Below are positions 7,757-17,953 of a stretch of DNA of 53,227 nt, piece after piece. A program made the translations under genes and the position numbers. This DNA is from Chitinophagales bacterium. GTDB lineage: Bacteria > Bacteroidota > Bacteroidia > Chitinophagales > Chitinophagaceae. Below the pieces are notes generated by a model, which had not been told where the DNA came from, ran no database searches, and was given only the letters and a program-made list of their open reading frames with translations. Numbering within the stretch: position 1 is the stretch's first letter; each line of letters begins with the position of its first letter. Where the stretch lies: contig JAATGJ010000154.1 of NCBI GenBank assembly GCA_015654695.1, positions 1 through 53,227 on the forward strand. Direction: 5' to 3'.

Positions 7757-7829
7757 AGCCCGGTTTCTCTAACTGATTTACCCCGGCCTTAAAGGGCAAT
7801 GAATAAGGATTCAGTAACTGGCTTTAGCC
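7751..7829. repeat. About 80-bp element with 10-bp terminal inverted repeats
   Basis: GGCTAAAGCC (7751-7760) and GGCTTTAGCC (7820-7829) are perfect inverted repeats enclosing about 60 bases. The left repeat supplies the TAA stop of xdhA, and the element fills nearly all of the xdhA-xdhB gap. The form is that of a small palindromic, MITE-like or REP-like insertion. No T-run follows, so transcription into xdhB should continue. Confidence 0.65.
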
Positions 7830-7851
7830 AGTAACAAAAATTTGCAATAGA

Positions 7852-10110
7852 ATGAAGAACATAGATTCATATACTCATGTCCGCGGCGAATCGGTTTACC
7901 TTGATGATATACCGGTGGTGAACGGCACATTGTATGCCGCCGTGTTTGATTCTCCTGTCGCACATGGAAAGATAAAATCACTGGATATACGTGAAGCGGC
8001 AGCTATGCATGGTGTAGTGAAAATTTTCACCGCCAAAGATGTTCCCGGTGACAATCAAATTGGTGGAATTATTCCTGATGAAGAATTGCTGGCAAGTACA
8101 CATGTTCATTTTTGCGGGATGCCCATTGCGTTGGTGGTAGCAGAAACAGATGAAGCGGCAAGAGTTGCGCTAAAGAAAATAAAAGTGGTGATCGAATCAT
8201 TGCCTGTTATCACTGATCCAAGAGAAGCTAAAGAAAAAGGAGAGCTGATCATACCATCCAGAACATTTCAAATTGGGGATACAATTAATGCGTGGCACCA
8301 ATGCGAATATGTTTTTGAAGGCAGGGCTGACACCAATGGCCAGGAACATCTGTATATTGAAACGCAGGGAGCTTATTCATTGCCACAGGAAAATAGTGCG
8401 ATCCGGATTTATTCTTCCACGCAGGGACCCACAGCAGTACAAAGAACAACCGCAAGAGTATTAAATATTCCGATGCACCAGGTAGAAGTTGATACGACAA
8501 GGCTGGGCGGCGGCTTTGGTGGCAAAGAAGACCAGGCCACTACATGGGGTGTGATGTGTGCGCTGGCAACTTATCATTTAAAGAAACCGGTAAAATATTC
8601 TTTGCAGCGGATGGAAGATATGCGGATGACGGGAAAACGTCATCCTTATTCATCTGATTTTAAAATTGGATTGAATAAAGATTTAAAGATCGTTGCGTAT
8701 GAAGCGACATTTTATCAAAATGCCGGAGCCGCTGCTGATCTTTCACCCGCTGTAATGGAAAGGACGTTGTTTCATTGTACCAATTCTTATTTTGTCCCGA
8801 ATGTAAAAGCCACTGCCTATAGTTGCCGGACAAATTTACCACCGAATACAGCCTTTCGGGGTTTTGGCGGGCCGCAGGGAATGTTTGTAATAGAAGCGGC
8901 TATTGCCAAAGCAGCGGATGCATTAGGCATTTCCGCATCGGTCATTCAGCAAAAAAATCTATTACAAACAGGTGATGAATTTCCCTACGGACAAAAAGCG
9001 GAAAGCGAAGCCAATGAATGCTGGGATAAAGCGGTTGAGTTATATGATCTGGAAAAATTGCAGAAAGAAATCAGTGATTTTAATCATTCAAATAAGCAGT
9101 ATAAAAAAGGAATGGCATTGATGCCAATCTGCTTTGGCATCTCGTTTACCAAAACCATGATGAACCAGGCGAGAGCATTGGTACATGTCTATACGGATGG
9201 AAGTGTTGGTGTAAGTACCGGTGCAGTAGAAATGGGACAGGGAGTCAATACAAAAATGCTGCAGGTGGCAACGAATATCTTTTCTATTGACCCGGCAAAA
9301 GTAAAGATCAACAGTACTAATACATACCGCATCGCGAACACTTCGCCTTCTGCAGCCAGTGCCACGGCTGACCTGAATGGAAAAGCAACGGAGATCGCCT
9401 GTAAGGAAATTCTAAAGCGCCTGAAAAAAGTGGCAGCGGAAGAATTTAAAACAAGTGAAGAAAATATTGATTTAAAAGATGAATGGGTATATGCGAACGG
9501 GGAAAAAACAATGTGGGAGTGGAAGCGTTTGGTGTTTGAAACCTATTTCCGCCGGATCAGCTTATCAGAGCATGGTCATTATACCCCACCGGATATTCAT
9601 TACGATCTGAAAAAAGAAAAAGGCCATCCCTTTGCTTACCATGTTTATGGAACGGTCATCATTACTGTTACGATAGATTGCCTGAGGGGCATTTATGAAT
9701 TTGATTCGGTAAAAGTGGTGCATGATTTTGGAAATAGCATGAACACGATAATTGATATTGGCCAATGCGAAGGCGGTATTGTGCAGGGCATCGGCTGGAT
9801 GACGATGGAAGAAATAGTGTATGATAAAGAAGGTAAGCTGCTGTCAAATGCACTGAGTACGTATAAAGTGCCGGATATTTATTCAGTGCCAAAAGAAATT
9901 GATATTCATTTTTTAGCAACACAAAAAGATAACCTGGCCATCTTCCGCAGCAAGGCTGTGGGAGAACCTCCTTTATTATATGGCATTGGTGCTTATTTTG
10001 CTTTGCGCAATGCAGTCAAAGCATTTAACCCTTCAGCTGATATTCCTTATGATGCACCCATGACACCGGAGAAGGTGTTGATGAGTTTGTATCACCCATT
10101 CAAGAAATAA
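7852..10110 (+). CDS. xdhB: Xanthine dehydrogenase large, molybdopterin-binding subunit
   Basis: This is the catalytic subunit carrying the molybdenum cofactor, which hydroxylates the purine ring. Its 752 residues are near the usual XdhB length. The N-terminal a/b hammerhead ([15 protein letters not shown]) is followed by the cofactor loops: GGGFGGKE at residues 219-226, [20 protein letters not shown], and [18 protein letters not shown], where Glu705 aligns with the catalytic glutamate. It acts in the cytoplasm with XdhA as a heteromer. xdhA lies 95 bases upstream across a small inverted-repeat element, and the maturation factor xdhC is 3 kb downstream. Purine substrate specificity is inferred from subunit architecture; other N-heterocycles cannot be excluded. 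Confidence 0.9.
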   Translation: MKNIDSYTHVRGESVYLDDIPVVNGTLYAAVFDSPVAHGKIKSLDIREAAAMHGVVKIFTAKDVPGDNQIGGIIPDEELLASTHVHFCGMPIALVVAETDEAARVALKKIKVVIESLPVITDPREAKEKGELIIPSRTFQIGDTINAWHQCEYVFEGRADTNGQEHLYIETQGAYSLPQENSAIRIYSSTQGPTAVQRTTARVLNIPMHQVEVDTTRLGGGFGGKEDQATTWGVMCALATYHLKKPVKYSLQRMEDMRMTGKRHPYSSDFKIGLNKDLKIVAYEATFYQNAGAAADLSPAVMERTLFHCTNSYFVPNVKATAYSCRTNLPPNTAFRGFGGPQGMFVIEAAIAKAADALGISASVIQQKNLLQTGDEFPYGQKAESEANECWDKAVELYDLEKLQKEISDFNHSNKQYKKGMALMPICFGISFTKTMMNQARALVHVYTDGSVGVSTGAVEMGQGVNTKMLQVATNIFSIDPAKVKINSTNTYRIANTSPSAASATADLNGKATEIACKEILKRLKKVAAEEFKTSEENIDLKDEWVYANGEKTMWEWKRLVFETYFRRISLSEHGHYTPPDIHYDLKKEKGHPFAYHVYGTVIITVTIDCLRGIYEFDSVKVVHDFGNSMNTIIDIGQCEGGIVQGIGWMTMEEIVYDKEGKLLSNALSTYKVPDIYSVPKEIDIHFLATQKDNLAIFRSKAVGEPPLLYGIGAYFALRNAVKAFNPSADIPYDAPMTPEKVLMSLYHPFKK

Positions 10111-10123
10111 AATCATAAACAGT

Positions 10124-10711
10124 ATGGGACTTGACAGCGTTGAACTTGTAATGGAAATGGAAAAATACTTTAGTATTCAAATACCTGATCCGGAAGCTGA
10201 AAAAATTACTACCATTCAGAAAATGGTTGATTGCGTTGCCAAACATCTTTCTGTTTCAAATAATAGTATTGAATTAAGAGATGCTATCGTAGATAAAATC
10301 CAGACTATACTTATTAAAATCAATCTTACTGACAAGCCACTAAACCCTACAGCCCCTGTTTTTTTAACACTGCCGCCAAAAAATAAAAGCATATGGCAAT
10401 CATTTATAAATGAGCTGGCTCTTATTGTCCCCAAGCCAGAAACAATGGGAAAAAGTGGTGGTACTTTTATTAATAATATAAAAACTAAGCTTTCCTGGAA
10501 TCCTTTATATGATTGGACAGAAATTACCGTTGAGCAATTTGCTTCGGCTATTTGTGCAAGAAACTGTGCAACTCTTATAGATAGATCTGCTATCAAAAAT
10601 ACTTATGAAATTTATGTTGCTGTCACATCAATAACAGTTGATAAAATTGGTGTGGATTATTATGAAATAACTCCTGAGAAGTCCTTCACAAACGATTTAG
10701 GTGTTGATTAA
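10124..10711 (+). CDS. Acyl-carrier-like protein, truncated second domain
   Basis: The first 45 residues resemble helices II-III of an acyl carrier protein, starting [16 protein letters not shown], where Ser5 in GLDS would take phosphopantetheine; helix I is missing. A middle region of about 100 residues is unrecognised. The C-terminus ([20 protein letters not shown]) again matches the lead-in to an ACP active site, but TAA occurs exactly where the modified serine codon should come. It is either a nonsense-truncated two-carrier protein or a genuine short variant. It starts 13 bases after xdhB yet is visibly more AT-rich, so functional linkage to XDH is doubtful. Confidence 0.55.
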   Translation: MGLDSVELVMEMEKYFSIQIPDPEAEKITTIQKMVDCVAKHLSVSNNSIELRDAIVDKIQTILIKINLTDKPLNPTAPVFLTLPPKNKSIWQSFINELALIVPKPETMGKSGGTFINNIKTKLSWNPLYDWTEITVEQFASAICARNCATLIDRSAIKNTYEIYVAVTSITVDKIGVDYYEITPEKSFTNDLGVD

Positions 10712-10766
10712 GCTGAAATTTTAACACAGCAAAAAACCCGCCAACAGGTTACATATATCAGAGCAT

Positions 10767-11990
10767 CTAATCCATCACTTTCAATTTCGTCACCATAATA
10801 GTGATACAAAGACCAAATAAAGCTACCACAGCAAAAGAAAACCGAAGGCTTGCCAGTTGTGCGATATAACCTATCAATGGCGGGCCCAGTAAAAAACCAA
10901 GAAACCCGATACTCGATACACCAGCCAGCGCCATACCCGGCGCTATCTTTGACGACCTGGCAGCTGCGCTATATACAGCAGGTATCACAGAGGAGACACC
11001 CAAACCAACGATCAAAAACCCAATCGTGGCGGTGATAAGATAAGGTAATACAACGGAGATCATCAAACCGGTCAAAACAAGTATCCCGCTGATCTGCAGC
11101 ATTCGTTTTCTCCCCACCTGCGCAATGATCCTGTCGCCAAAAAAACGTCCCGTAGCCATCATGATCATAAAAGTCGCATATCCCATGATAATCAAAGAAT
11201 GAGGCGCGGCAACCACTTCTTTAAAATAAACGCCGCTCCAGTCGAACATAGCGCCTTCGGCTGACATGCTGCAAAAAGCAATAATGCCTAGCTGAACCAG
11301 CACTCTATCCGGCCTGGAAAAGAATTTCTTTTTCTCCGCAGGCGCCGAAGTTCCCGGAATAAGATATTTTCTTGCAATTAAAACAGTGATGAATACCAAT
11401 GCTGCTACAATAAAAAAATGCTGATGCGGGGTCAATTTTAAGTTCATCATCAGTAAACCAACCATTGCACCGGAAAAACCAGCTATACTCCAAACGCCAT
11501 GGAACGAGGTCATGATAGGCCGCCCATAAATTTTTTCCGCCAGCACACCCTGCGTGTTCACCGATATATTAGACATATTGCCCACTATACCGAAAACAAA
11601 CAACGCCAATGCAAGCTGCCACATCTGTGATGCCCACCCGATATTGGTGAGTTCTATCGCATACAATAAAATGGCGAAAGATAAAATAGTGCGGCTGCCA
11701 TATTTCGTTACGAGCCTTCCTGATATAGGCATGGTAATTAACTGTCCTATGGGCAAAGCCAGTAATACACTTCCAAGTTCCGCCTCGCTGAGATGCAATT
11801 TTGTTTTGATATCCGGTATGCGGCTGGCCCATGATGCAAAAGAAAATCCCATGCAGAAATAGAAAGACGCTATAGCCATCCGCATGGTTAGTTTCGGAAC
11901 AGTACTTTGCGCAGGAATGCCCGTAAGTGTATTGATAAGAAATTTTTTGACGATGGATGGGCGGGCTGCCGCAGTTGTTTCATTGACCAT
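10767..11990 (-). CDS. MFS transporter (YbjJ-like)
   Basis: A 407-residue inner-membrane carrier with 12 predicted helices. The loop after helix 2 (GQLITMPISGRLVTKYGSR) is the MFS motif A, and FASWASRIPDIK after helix 1 is typical of the YbjJ/sugar-efflux-like MFS group. The 35 residues before MRMAIASFYF are hydrophilic and not needed for the fold, so the true start may be the later Met at 11885. The substrate is unknown. It is convergent with the acyl-carrier-like gene and downstream of the old yellow enzyme gene, with its own candidate promoter in the gap. Confidence 0.8.
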   Translation of the reverse strand: MVNETTAAARPSIVKKFLINTLTGIPAQSTVPKLTMRMAIASFYFCMGFSFASWASRIPDIKTKLHLSEAELGSVLLALPIGQLITMPISGRLVTKYGSRTILSFAILLYAIELTNIGWASQMWQLALALFVFGIVGNMSNISVNTQGVLAEKIYGRPIMTSFHGVWSIAGFSGAMVGLLMMNLKLTPHQHFFIVAALVFITVLIARKYLIPGTSAPAEKKKFFSRPDRVLVQLGIIAFCSMSAEGAMFDWSGVYFKEVVAAPHSLIIMGYATFMIMMATGRFFGDRIIAQVGRKRMLQISGILVLTGLMISVVLPYLITATIGFLIVGLGVSSVIPAVYSAAARSSKIAPGMALAGVSSIGFLGFLLGPPLIGYIAQLASLRFSFAVVALFGLCITIMVTKLKVMD

Positions 11991-12040
11991 GATAGCACAT
12001 TTAATTCCTTCAACAATGCTTCATACGGCCCGCAGTGTTT

Positions 12041-12048
12041 CAAAGATA
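12041..12048 (-). promoter_or_regulatory. Candidate -7 box for the MFS gene
   Basis: On the minus strand the sequence is TATCTTTG, a perfect TAnnTTTG box about 50 bases ahead of the MFS start. No clear TTTG -33 element is visible at the right distance. Confidence 0.4.
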
Positions 12049-12121
12049 AACCATAACCAGCGTTTAGCCATTATTTGCGTTTAAAAACAAACGTTTCCGG
12101 TGAACAAACCTCGCATATCAA

Positions 12122-13189
12122 TTATTTATTTTTAGCCCGCAGGTATTGAGCAGGCCATTGAACATCCACATTCAATTCTCCTGCAACTGATAATGGGAAA
12201 TAAGGATCACGCAATGATTCCCTCGCCATCAGAATCAAATCGGCTTTATCATTTACTAAAATATCTTCTGCTTGTTGTGCAGTGGTTATTAAACCCACCG
12301 CACCTGTTAATATTCCTGTTTGCTTTTTTATCTTTTCCGCAAAGGGCACCTGGTAACCGGGACTGAGAGGAATTTTTACGTGGGGTGATAACCCTCCGGA
12401 AGAACAATCTACCAGGTCAACTCCTTTTGTTTTTAATATAGCTGAAAGTTGTACTGAATCTTCACCCGTCCATCCTCCATCAGCCCAATCGGTTGATGAA
12501 ATACGAACAAATAAAGGAAACTCTTCCGGCCAAACCGTTTTGATAGCTGCTGTTATTTCGAGCAACAATCTTATCCTGTTTTCAAAACTGCCGCCATATT
12601 CATCTGTTCGTTGATTACTTAATGGAGAGAGAAATTCATTGACCAGGTATCCATGTGCGCCATGAATTTCAATTACCTTATATCCCACCCGCAAAGCTCG
12701 CAGTGCTGCCGCTTTAAAATCACTAATTACTTTTTGTATGCCATCAATAGTTAATGCTTCGGGTGCATCCTCTTCTTCTTTGAAAGGAATAGCTGAAGGG
12801 GCGACTGTCTTCCAGCCACCATCCTGTATGCTGATCTGTTTTCCTCCTTTCCAGGGTATATTACAACTTGCTTTGCGCCCGGCATGAGCCAGTTGTATGC
12901 CGGCTACCGCTCCCTGGTGATGAATGAATGAAACAATTGCGCTCAGCTTTTCAATATGTTCATCTTTCCATAAGCCCATGTCGCCGGAAGTAATGCGGCC
13001 TTCCGGTGATACAGCTGTTGCTTCCTGTATGATCAATGCGGCGCCCCCAACAGCACGGCTGCCAAGGTGAACCAGGTGCCAGTCGTTGGCAAAGCCATCT
13101 TCTGAAGAATACTGGCACATGGGAGAAACAACAATGCGGTTCTTAAATGTGATCCCTTTTATAGTAAGTGGTGAAAAAAGTTTTGCCAT
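12122..13189 (-). CDS. NADH:flavin oxidoreductase, old yellow enzyme (NamA/YqjM class)
   Basis: An FMN-dependent ene-reductase that reduces activated C=C bonds of enals, enones and maleimides using NAD(P)H. The N-terminus MAKLFSPLTIKGITFKNRIV leads to SPMCQYSS, whose Cys25 and Tyr28 mark the thermophilic-like YqjM class. IQLAHAGRKAS, EIHGAHGYLVNEFLSPLSN (substrate-binding His pair and FMN contacts) and a late LILMARESLRDPYFP complete the TIM barrel. The length of 355 aa is typical. It is divergent from xdhC with a 79-base spacer. The physiological substrate is unknown; detoxification is the usual guess. Confidence 0.9.
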   Translation of the reverse strand: MAKLFSPLTIKGITFKNRIVVSPMCQYSSEDGFANDWHLVHLGSRAVGGAALIIQEATAVSPEGRITSGDMGLWKDEHIEKLSAIVSFIHHQGAVAGIQLAHAGRKASCNIPWKGGKQISIQDGGWKTVAPSAIPFKEEEDAPEALTIDGIQKVISDFKAAALRALRVGYKVIEIHGAHGYLVNEFLSPLSNQRTDEYGGSFENRIRLLLEITAAIKTVWPEEFPLFVRISSTDWADGGWTGEDSVQLSAILKTKGVDLVDCSSGGLSPHVKIPLSPGYQVPFAEKIKKQTGILTGAVGLITTAQQAEDILVNDKADLILMARESLRDPYFPLSVAGELNVDVQWPAQYLRAKNK

Positions 13190-13268
13190 AAATTGTTTTA
13201 AACTATTGCATAATATTTTCTATTTGTAAAACAACTCATAAAGAAATAAGTTTATAGTCTATTAACTG

Positions 13269-14246
13269 ATGAAAAATATAATAATATGGAAGCTGATAGC
13301 CCGTAGCCTGGAGCAAAAAGTTCCGGTCATGTTATTATATGTTTTGGAAAGTAAAGGCAGCAGTCCGGGCAGGCAGGGATTCTTTATGGCCGTTACTGCA
13401 AATGGCGATAGGCGGGGTTCTATCGGCGGCGGTATTATGGAACATAAGTTTGTAGAAATGGCGGGAGAAAAGCTAAAGGAACACGGAACAGGGGACAAGA
13501 AAGATACAAGCATCCGGAAACAAATTCACGATAAATCAGCGGCGAAGGACCAGAGCGGGATGATCTGTTCCGGTGAACAAACGATCTTACTATATAAAGT
13601 AAAAGAAGAAGACAGGCAGCCTATCCTTGCCCTTATTTCTTCATTGGAAGAAAATAAAAACGGGACATTAATTCTCTCTCCCGGCAGCATACAATTTAGT
13701 AAAGCTGTTCCCCTTAAAGATGTTGATTATACATTTCATACAGAAGACAACTGGCTGTATAAAGAAAAGACCGGTAGTAAAAATCAACTTTTCATTATCG
13801 GCGGCGGGCACTGTTCTCTTGCTTTTTCAAAGCTGATGCGGTCAATGGATTTTTATATCCGGGTATATGATGAAAGAAATGAGCTAAAGACAATGGTTGA
13901 AAATGATGCTGCGCATGAACTGCATTTTATCAGCGACTATTCGGCATTGAAAGAACTGATCCCTCCGGGTAATAATCATTATGTGGTCATCATGACCTTT
14001 GGTTACCGGACAGATGATATAGCTCTCCGGGCATTACTTGATAAAGACTTTAAATACATAGGTATGCTGGGCAGCCAGCACAAAACTGAAAAACTATTTG
14101 CTGATTACAGAAAAGAAAGAATTGCTGAAGAAAGGTTGCAACTCATTCATACTCCCGTCGGTCTTGCTATCAAAAGCCAGACGCCGGAAGAGATCGCTGT
14201 GAGTATTGCCGCTGAGATCATCAAAGTAAAAAACCAGCATTTATGA
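13269..14246 (+). CDS. xdhC: XdhC/CoxI family molybdenum-hydroxylase maturation factor
   Basis: XdhC proteins bind molybdenum cofactor, promote its sulfuration and hand it to xanthine dehydrogenase. The N-terminal XdhC_CoxI domain shows VLESKGSSPGRQGFFMAV and GSIGGGIMEHKFVEMA. The C-terminal Rossmann domain starts near residue 175 with LFIIGGGHCSLAFSKLM and includes YIGMLGSQHKTEKLF and HTPVGLAIKSQTPEEIAVSIAAEI. The 325-residue length fits. The M23 gene overlaps its stop by four bases (ATGA), implying translational coupling. Its natural partner is the xdhA-xdhB pair 3 kb upstream on the same strand, with two minus-strand genes between. Confidence 0.92.
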   Translation: MKNIIIWKLIARSLEQKVPVMLLYVLESKGSSPGRQGFFMAVTANGDRRGSIGGGIMEHKFVEMAGEKLKEHGTGDKKDTSIRKQIHDKSAAKDQSGMICSGEQTILLYKVKEEDRQPILALISSLEENKNGTLILSPGSIQFSKAVPLKDVDYTFHTEDNWLYKEKTGSKNQLFIIGGGHCSLAFSKLMRSMDFYIRVYDERNELKTMVENDAAHELHFISDYSALKELIPPGNNHYVVIMTFGYRTDDIALRALLDKDFKYIGMLGSQHKTEKLFADYRKERIAEERLQLIHTPVGLAIKSQTPEEIAVSIAAEIIKVKNQHL

Positions 14247-14827
14247 GAATTACTTTTTTGCTTCTTCTTTTGCCCGTTATAGGTTTCCCGCAGGATCAAT
14301 ATAGTATCCGTGACCTGAAGAACGGCAAGTTCAAAAATGACAGCAGCTATATCTACACGTTACCCTTTAAAAATAAAAAGAAAGTTTTCCTGGTACAGGC
14401 CTATGAAAGTATGTTCAGTCATAAAGGTGAGCGGGCCTTGGATTTTAAAGTGAAGAAACGAACAAAGATCTGTGCGGCAAGAGAAGGTGTAGTGATTGCT
14501 GCCAGGAAAGATTCTGATAAAGGTGGCCTGAAAAATGAGAACTTATCAGATGGTAATTATGTTTCTATACAACACAGTGACGGATCGGTGGCGCATTACT
14601 GGCATTTTCAAAAGGATGGTGTTATGGTAAATGTGGGCGATACCGTACAAACAGGTCAATGGATCGGGCTAAGCGGCAATACCGGTTATTCGGCTTTTCC
14701 TCACCTGCATTTTGAAGTACAAGGCTATGATGCTGCAGGACAATACAAACAATTAGCTACCCGCTTCTATACCAATGAAGGCGTTATTTATCTGCGGCCC
14801 GGCAAGTTTTACAAGACAAGGCATTAG
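14243..14827 (+). CDS. Secreted M23 family metallopeptidase
   Basis: A Sec signal (MRITFLLLLLPVIGFPQ) precedes a LytM-type domain. Metal-ligand motifs are HKGERALDF (H-x(n)-D) and PHLHFEVQ (HxH), with the usual GDTVQTGQWIGLSGNTG turn between. Such enzymes cleave peptide cross-bridges of peptidoglycan in the periplasm, or act as metal-bound scaffolds. The start overlaps the xdhC stop. A paralogue with nearly the same motif order lies 3.7 kb downstream as a lipoprotein. There is no linker or LysM domain, so it is a minimal single-domain form. Confidence 0.88.
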   Translation: MRITFLLLLLPVIGFPQDQYSIRDLKNGKFKNDSSYIYTLPFKNKKKVFLVQAYESMFSHKGERALDFKVKKRTKICAAREGVVIAARKDSDKGGLKNENLSDGNYVSIQHSDGSVAHYWHFQKDGVMVNVGDTVQTGQWIGLSGNTGYSAFPHLHFEVQGYDAAGQYKQLATRFYTNEGVIYLRPGKFYKTRH

Positions 14828-14945
14828 CAACAACTGTTTTACAATAACTTTCACAGCAGCCCGGCTTGCAGCAAAGAATTTTTTCTCTTGTTTTATGTAA
14901 ATCTGCTGCCCTCTCCATCTCATTAACTGACACAAACCAATTGTT

Positions 14946-17900
14946 ATGATACGGACTGCCGCTCTCTGCGTAGTTGTTTTTGGTATGGCGATTTCCTGCG
15001 CCGAAGTAAAAAAAACTCACCAGTTCAGGCCCTTGCCAAGTGCCATTCCTGCTATACGTATCACCAATGATACAACGGCGACCGCATTAAAAATATCCAT
15101 GCTGGATATAAAAACGGAAGTGGCTGCCAATATCGCCACTACGATTTTTGAAGTACATTTTTATAATCCCAATGACAGGATACTGGAAGGCGAATTCGAA
15201 TTTCCGCTGGCAGATGGCCAACAAATCACACGTTATGCGCTGGATGTAAATGGCGCATTGCGTGAAAGAGTAGTAGTAGAAAAAGCCAAAGCACGGGTTG
15301 CTTTTGAAAACACTATACGCAAAAAAGTTGATCCCGGTCTTGTTGAAAAAACCAAAGGCAATAATTTTCGTACACGTATCTATCCTTTACCGGCGAAAGG
15401 TTACCGGAAAATACTAATAGCAGTTGAACAAACGCTGGAACAGGAAAACAAAGACCTGCTGTATCAATTACCTCTTTATGCCAAAGATCCCATTGATACA
15501 TTTTCTATTAACGTATCTGTTATTAAAAGCCTGCAAAAACCACAACTGGATGAAAATGGTATCGCCCTGCAATTCAGCAGGCAAAAGAACGGTTATGCGG
15601 CAGAAATGCGGCAGCAAAACTTTATCGCAGATAAAACAGTTGCATTCGCTATCCCGGGTGCTGATGACAACAAGGATATCTCACTAACTGAAAATCATGA
15701 CGGCCAGGCTTATTTTTATGTCAACAGCAGGATGGAGCCGCAACACAAAGAGAAAAAGAAACCCGGCAGCATCGGCTTATTCTGGGATATTTCTTCTTCC
15801 GGCGAAAAAAGAGATCTCAAAAAAGAAACGGATCTGCTCAAACAATATTTTGCAAAGCTGGGTAACGTATCGGTCTCATTAATTCCTTTCAATATTTACA
15901 CACAGGCAAAAGAAGATTTTACCATCAGCGGCGGCAATGCGGATAAGCTGGCCAAAAGATTAGAAACTTTTAATTATGACGGAGGCACCCAACTGGGCGC
16001 CGTTGATCTCAGTAAATACAGTTTTGATGAAATACTATTGTTCTCTGATGGCCTTTCCACATTTGGCAGGCAGGACATGACCGTTGGGAAGTCACCGGTT
16101 ACTTGTATCACTACTTCTCCATCCGCGAATTATTCTTACCTGAAGTATATAGCTCAGCAAAGTCATGGAAGTTTTATTGACCTGGGAAAATCAGAAACAG
16201 CAACCGCCTTAAAGGATCTGGATGGTCAGTCATTACAAATCATCAATATCACCTGCAAAGAATCTCAGATCAGCGATCTCGTTACACAAATCACCCCGGT
16301 AAGTAATACAGGCCTTTCCTTCGTCGGCAAATTAAAAACTCCTTCCGCTGATATTACAATAGAACTTGGCTTTGGCAACGAAGTAGTAACTACGAAAACC
16401 TATACGATTACGAAAAGCAATCATAGCGATTATGACCAGGTAAAACGTATATGGTCTTCGATGATGATCAACCGGCTGGACATGGAGTATGAAAAAAATA
16501 AAGAGGCCATTACTGCACTTGGAAAGAAGTTTTCTATCGTTACACAAAATACATCGTTGATCGTATTGGACAGGGTGGAAGATTATGCAGAGCATGAAAT
16601 AGTACCTCCGGCTGAATTACAAAAAGAATACTATGCTTTGCTGAAAGAAAAACAGGGTGCAGAAAAGGATAAAAAAGAAACAGCTTTTACAGAAGCATTG
16701 GATGCTATGACAAGGCTGAAAGAATGGTGGAATACAGATTATACAATAATGAAAAAACAAGACATTCCAACCATTCAGAGGGAAAGACTTACGCCTCCGG
16801 TAATTGTTATTGACGCAAATATTTCAATGCCTGCAGATGCCTTAGCAGTAGCTGATTCAACCAGAATACAAAGTTTTGCATACTCCCAGGCAGCACCACA
16901 AATAAGGGAAATGAGATTGCAAGACATACCACAAGAAGGTGAAATGCATTTAGAGGAAATGAAAGCCAGTTTTATTGAAATTGATGCTGTCGGTATTACT
17001 GACAAACCAGATAGGGAAAAGAATCTGACCAATTCCGTTAACTCAGCCCTTGAACTCAATGAATGGAAGTCAGATGCTACTTATCTAAAAACACTGGAAC
17101 AAACAGCTACCAAAGAGAGATTCAGCAAGTACCTGTCATTAAAAAAACAATACAGCAACCAGCCTTCTTTCTTTGTAGATGCAGCCAGGTTCTTTATTGA
17201 AAAAAATGAAAAGCAAACCGGCATACAGGTATTGTCCAATGTAGCTGAAATGAAACTGGAAGATGCGGAACTGTTACGGATTGTTGCGAATCAATTAATG
17301 GATGCAGGAGAAAAAGATTTAGCTATTGAAACATTTGAACAAATCCTGGAAATGAAAGAAGAGGACCCGCAGTCTTTCCGCGACCTGGCGCTGGCTTACA
17401 ATGAAACGGGTGAGTACAACAAGTCCATTGAACTTTTATACAAACTTGTACTCGGCACATGGGATGAACGCTTTGGAGATGTAAAAGCTATTGCATTAAA
17501 TGAAATGAATGCTATCATCAGTGCGCATAATGGTCTGGTCAGCAAAGCTGGTATTGATCAGCGTTTTATTTATGCCATGCCGGTGGATGTCCGTATCGTT
17601 ATCGGTTGGAATACTGACAACTCAGATATTGATCTGTGGGTAACCGATCCAAGAAAAGAAAAATGTTTTTATGAACACACTGAAACTGAAATCGGCGGAA
17701 AGATATCAAGAGACGTAACACAGGGATATGGCCCGGAAGAATTCTTATTAAAAAAAGCATTGAACGGTAATTATACCATTGATGTAAACTTATACGGTGA
17801 TAGCCGCCAGACACTAGGCGGGCCTATCGCTATTAAGGCCGACCTGTTCACAGATTTCGGCAAGCCGACGCAAAAAAGAAAAACGATCAACCTGAGAGTG

Positions 17901-17951
17901 ACAACCGACAAAGAAGTGATCAACCTTGGCTCATTGAAATTTGGCAGCTGA
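14946..17951 (+). CDS. VIT/VWA/TPR/DUF2135 lipoprotein
   Basis: A large envelope protein of 1001 residues. The N-terminus ends in FGMAISC, a plausible lipobox. A VIT domain (about 45-165) has EFEFPLADGQQITRYALDVNG and EKAKARVAFENTIR. A VWA-like domain (about 270-420) carries a MIDAS-like FWDISSSGE. A low-complexity stretch near 580-690 precedes TPR-like helices (700-850), and the C-terminus is DUF2135 (GWNTDNSDIDLWVTDP to the end). VIT and VWA domains mediate protein binding; no enzymatic role is expected. It lies between two M23 peptidases, which may mean a shared cell-wall or surface function. Domain borders are approximate. Confidence 0.85.
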   Translation: MIRTAALCVVVFGMAISCAEVKKTHQFRPLPSAIPAIRITNDTTATALKISMLDIKTEVAANIATTIFEVHFYNPNDRILEGEFEFPLADGQQITRYALDVNGALRERVVVEKAKARVAFENTIRKKVDPGLVEKTKGNNFRTRIYPLPAKGYRKILIAVEQTLEQENKDLLYQLPLYAKDPIDTFSINVSVIKSLQKPQLDENGIALQFSRQKNGYAAEMRQQNFIADKTVAFAIPGADDNKDISLTENHDGQAYFYVNSRMEPQHKEKKKPGSIGLFWDISSSGEKRDLKKETDLLKQYFAKLGNVSVSLIPFNIYTQAKEDFTISGGNADKLAKRLETFNYDGGTQLGAVDLSKYSFDEILLFSDGLSTFGRQDMTVGKSPVTCITTSPSANYSYLKYIAQQSHGSFIDLGKSETATALKDLDGQSLQIINITCKESQISDLVTQITPVSNTGLSFVGKLKTPSADITIELGFGNEVVTTKTYTITKSNHSDYDQVKRIWSSMMINRLDMEYEKNKEAITALGKKFSIVTQNTSLIVLDRVEDYAEHEIVPPAELQKEYYALLKEKQGAEKDKKETAFTEALDAMTRLKEWWNTDYTIMKKQDIPTIQRERLTPPVIVIDANISMPADALAVADSTRIQSFAYSQAAPQIREMRLQDIPQEGEMHLEEMKASFIEIDAVGITDKPDREKNLTNSVNSALELNEWKSDATYLKTLEQTATKERFSKYLSLKKQYSNQPSFFVDAARFFIEKNEKQTGIQVLSNVAEMKLEDAELLRIVANQLMDAGEKDLAIETFEQILEMKEEDPQSFRDLALAYNETGEYNKSIELLYKLVLGTWDERFGDVKAIALNEMNAIISAHNGLVSKAGIDQRFIYAMPVDVRIVIGWNTDNSDIDLWVTDPRKEKCFYEHTETEIGGKISRDVTQGYGPEEFLLKKALNGNYTIDVNLYGDSRQTLGGPIAIKADLFTDFGKPTQKRKTINLRVTTDKEVINLGSLKFGS

Positions 17952-17953
17952 TA

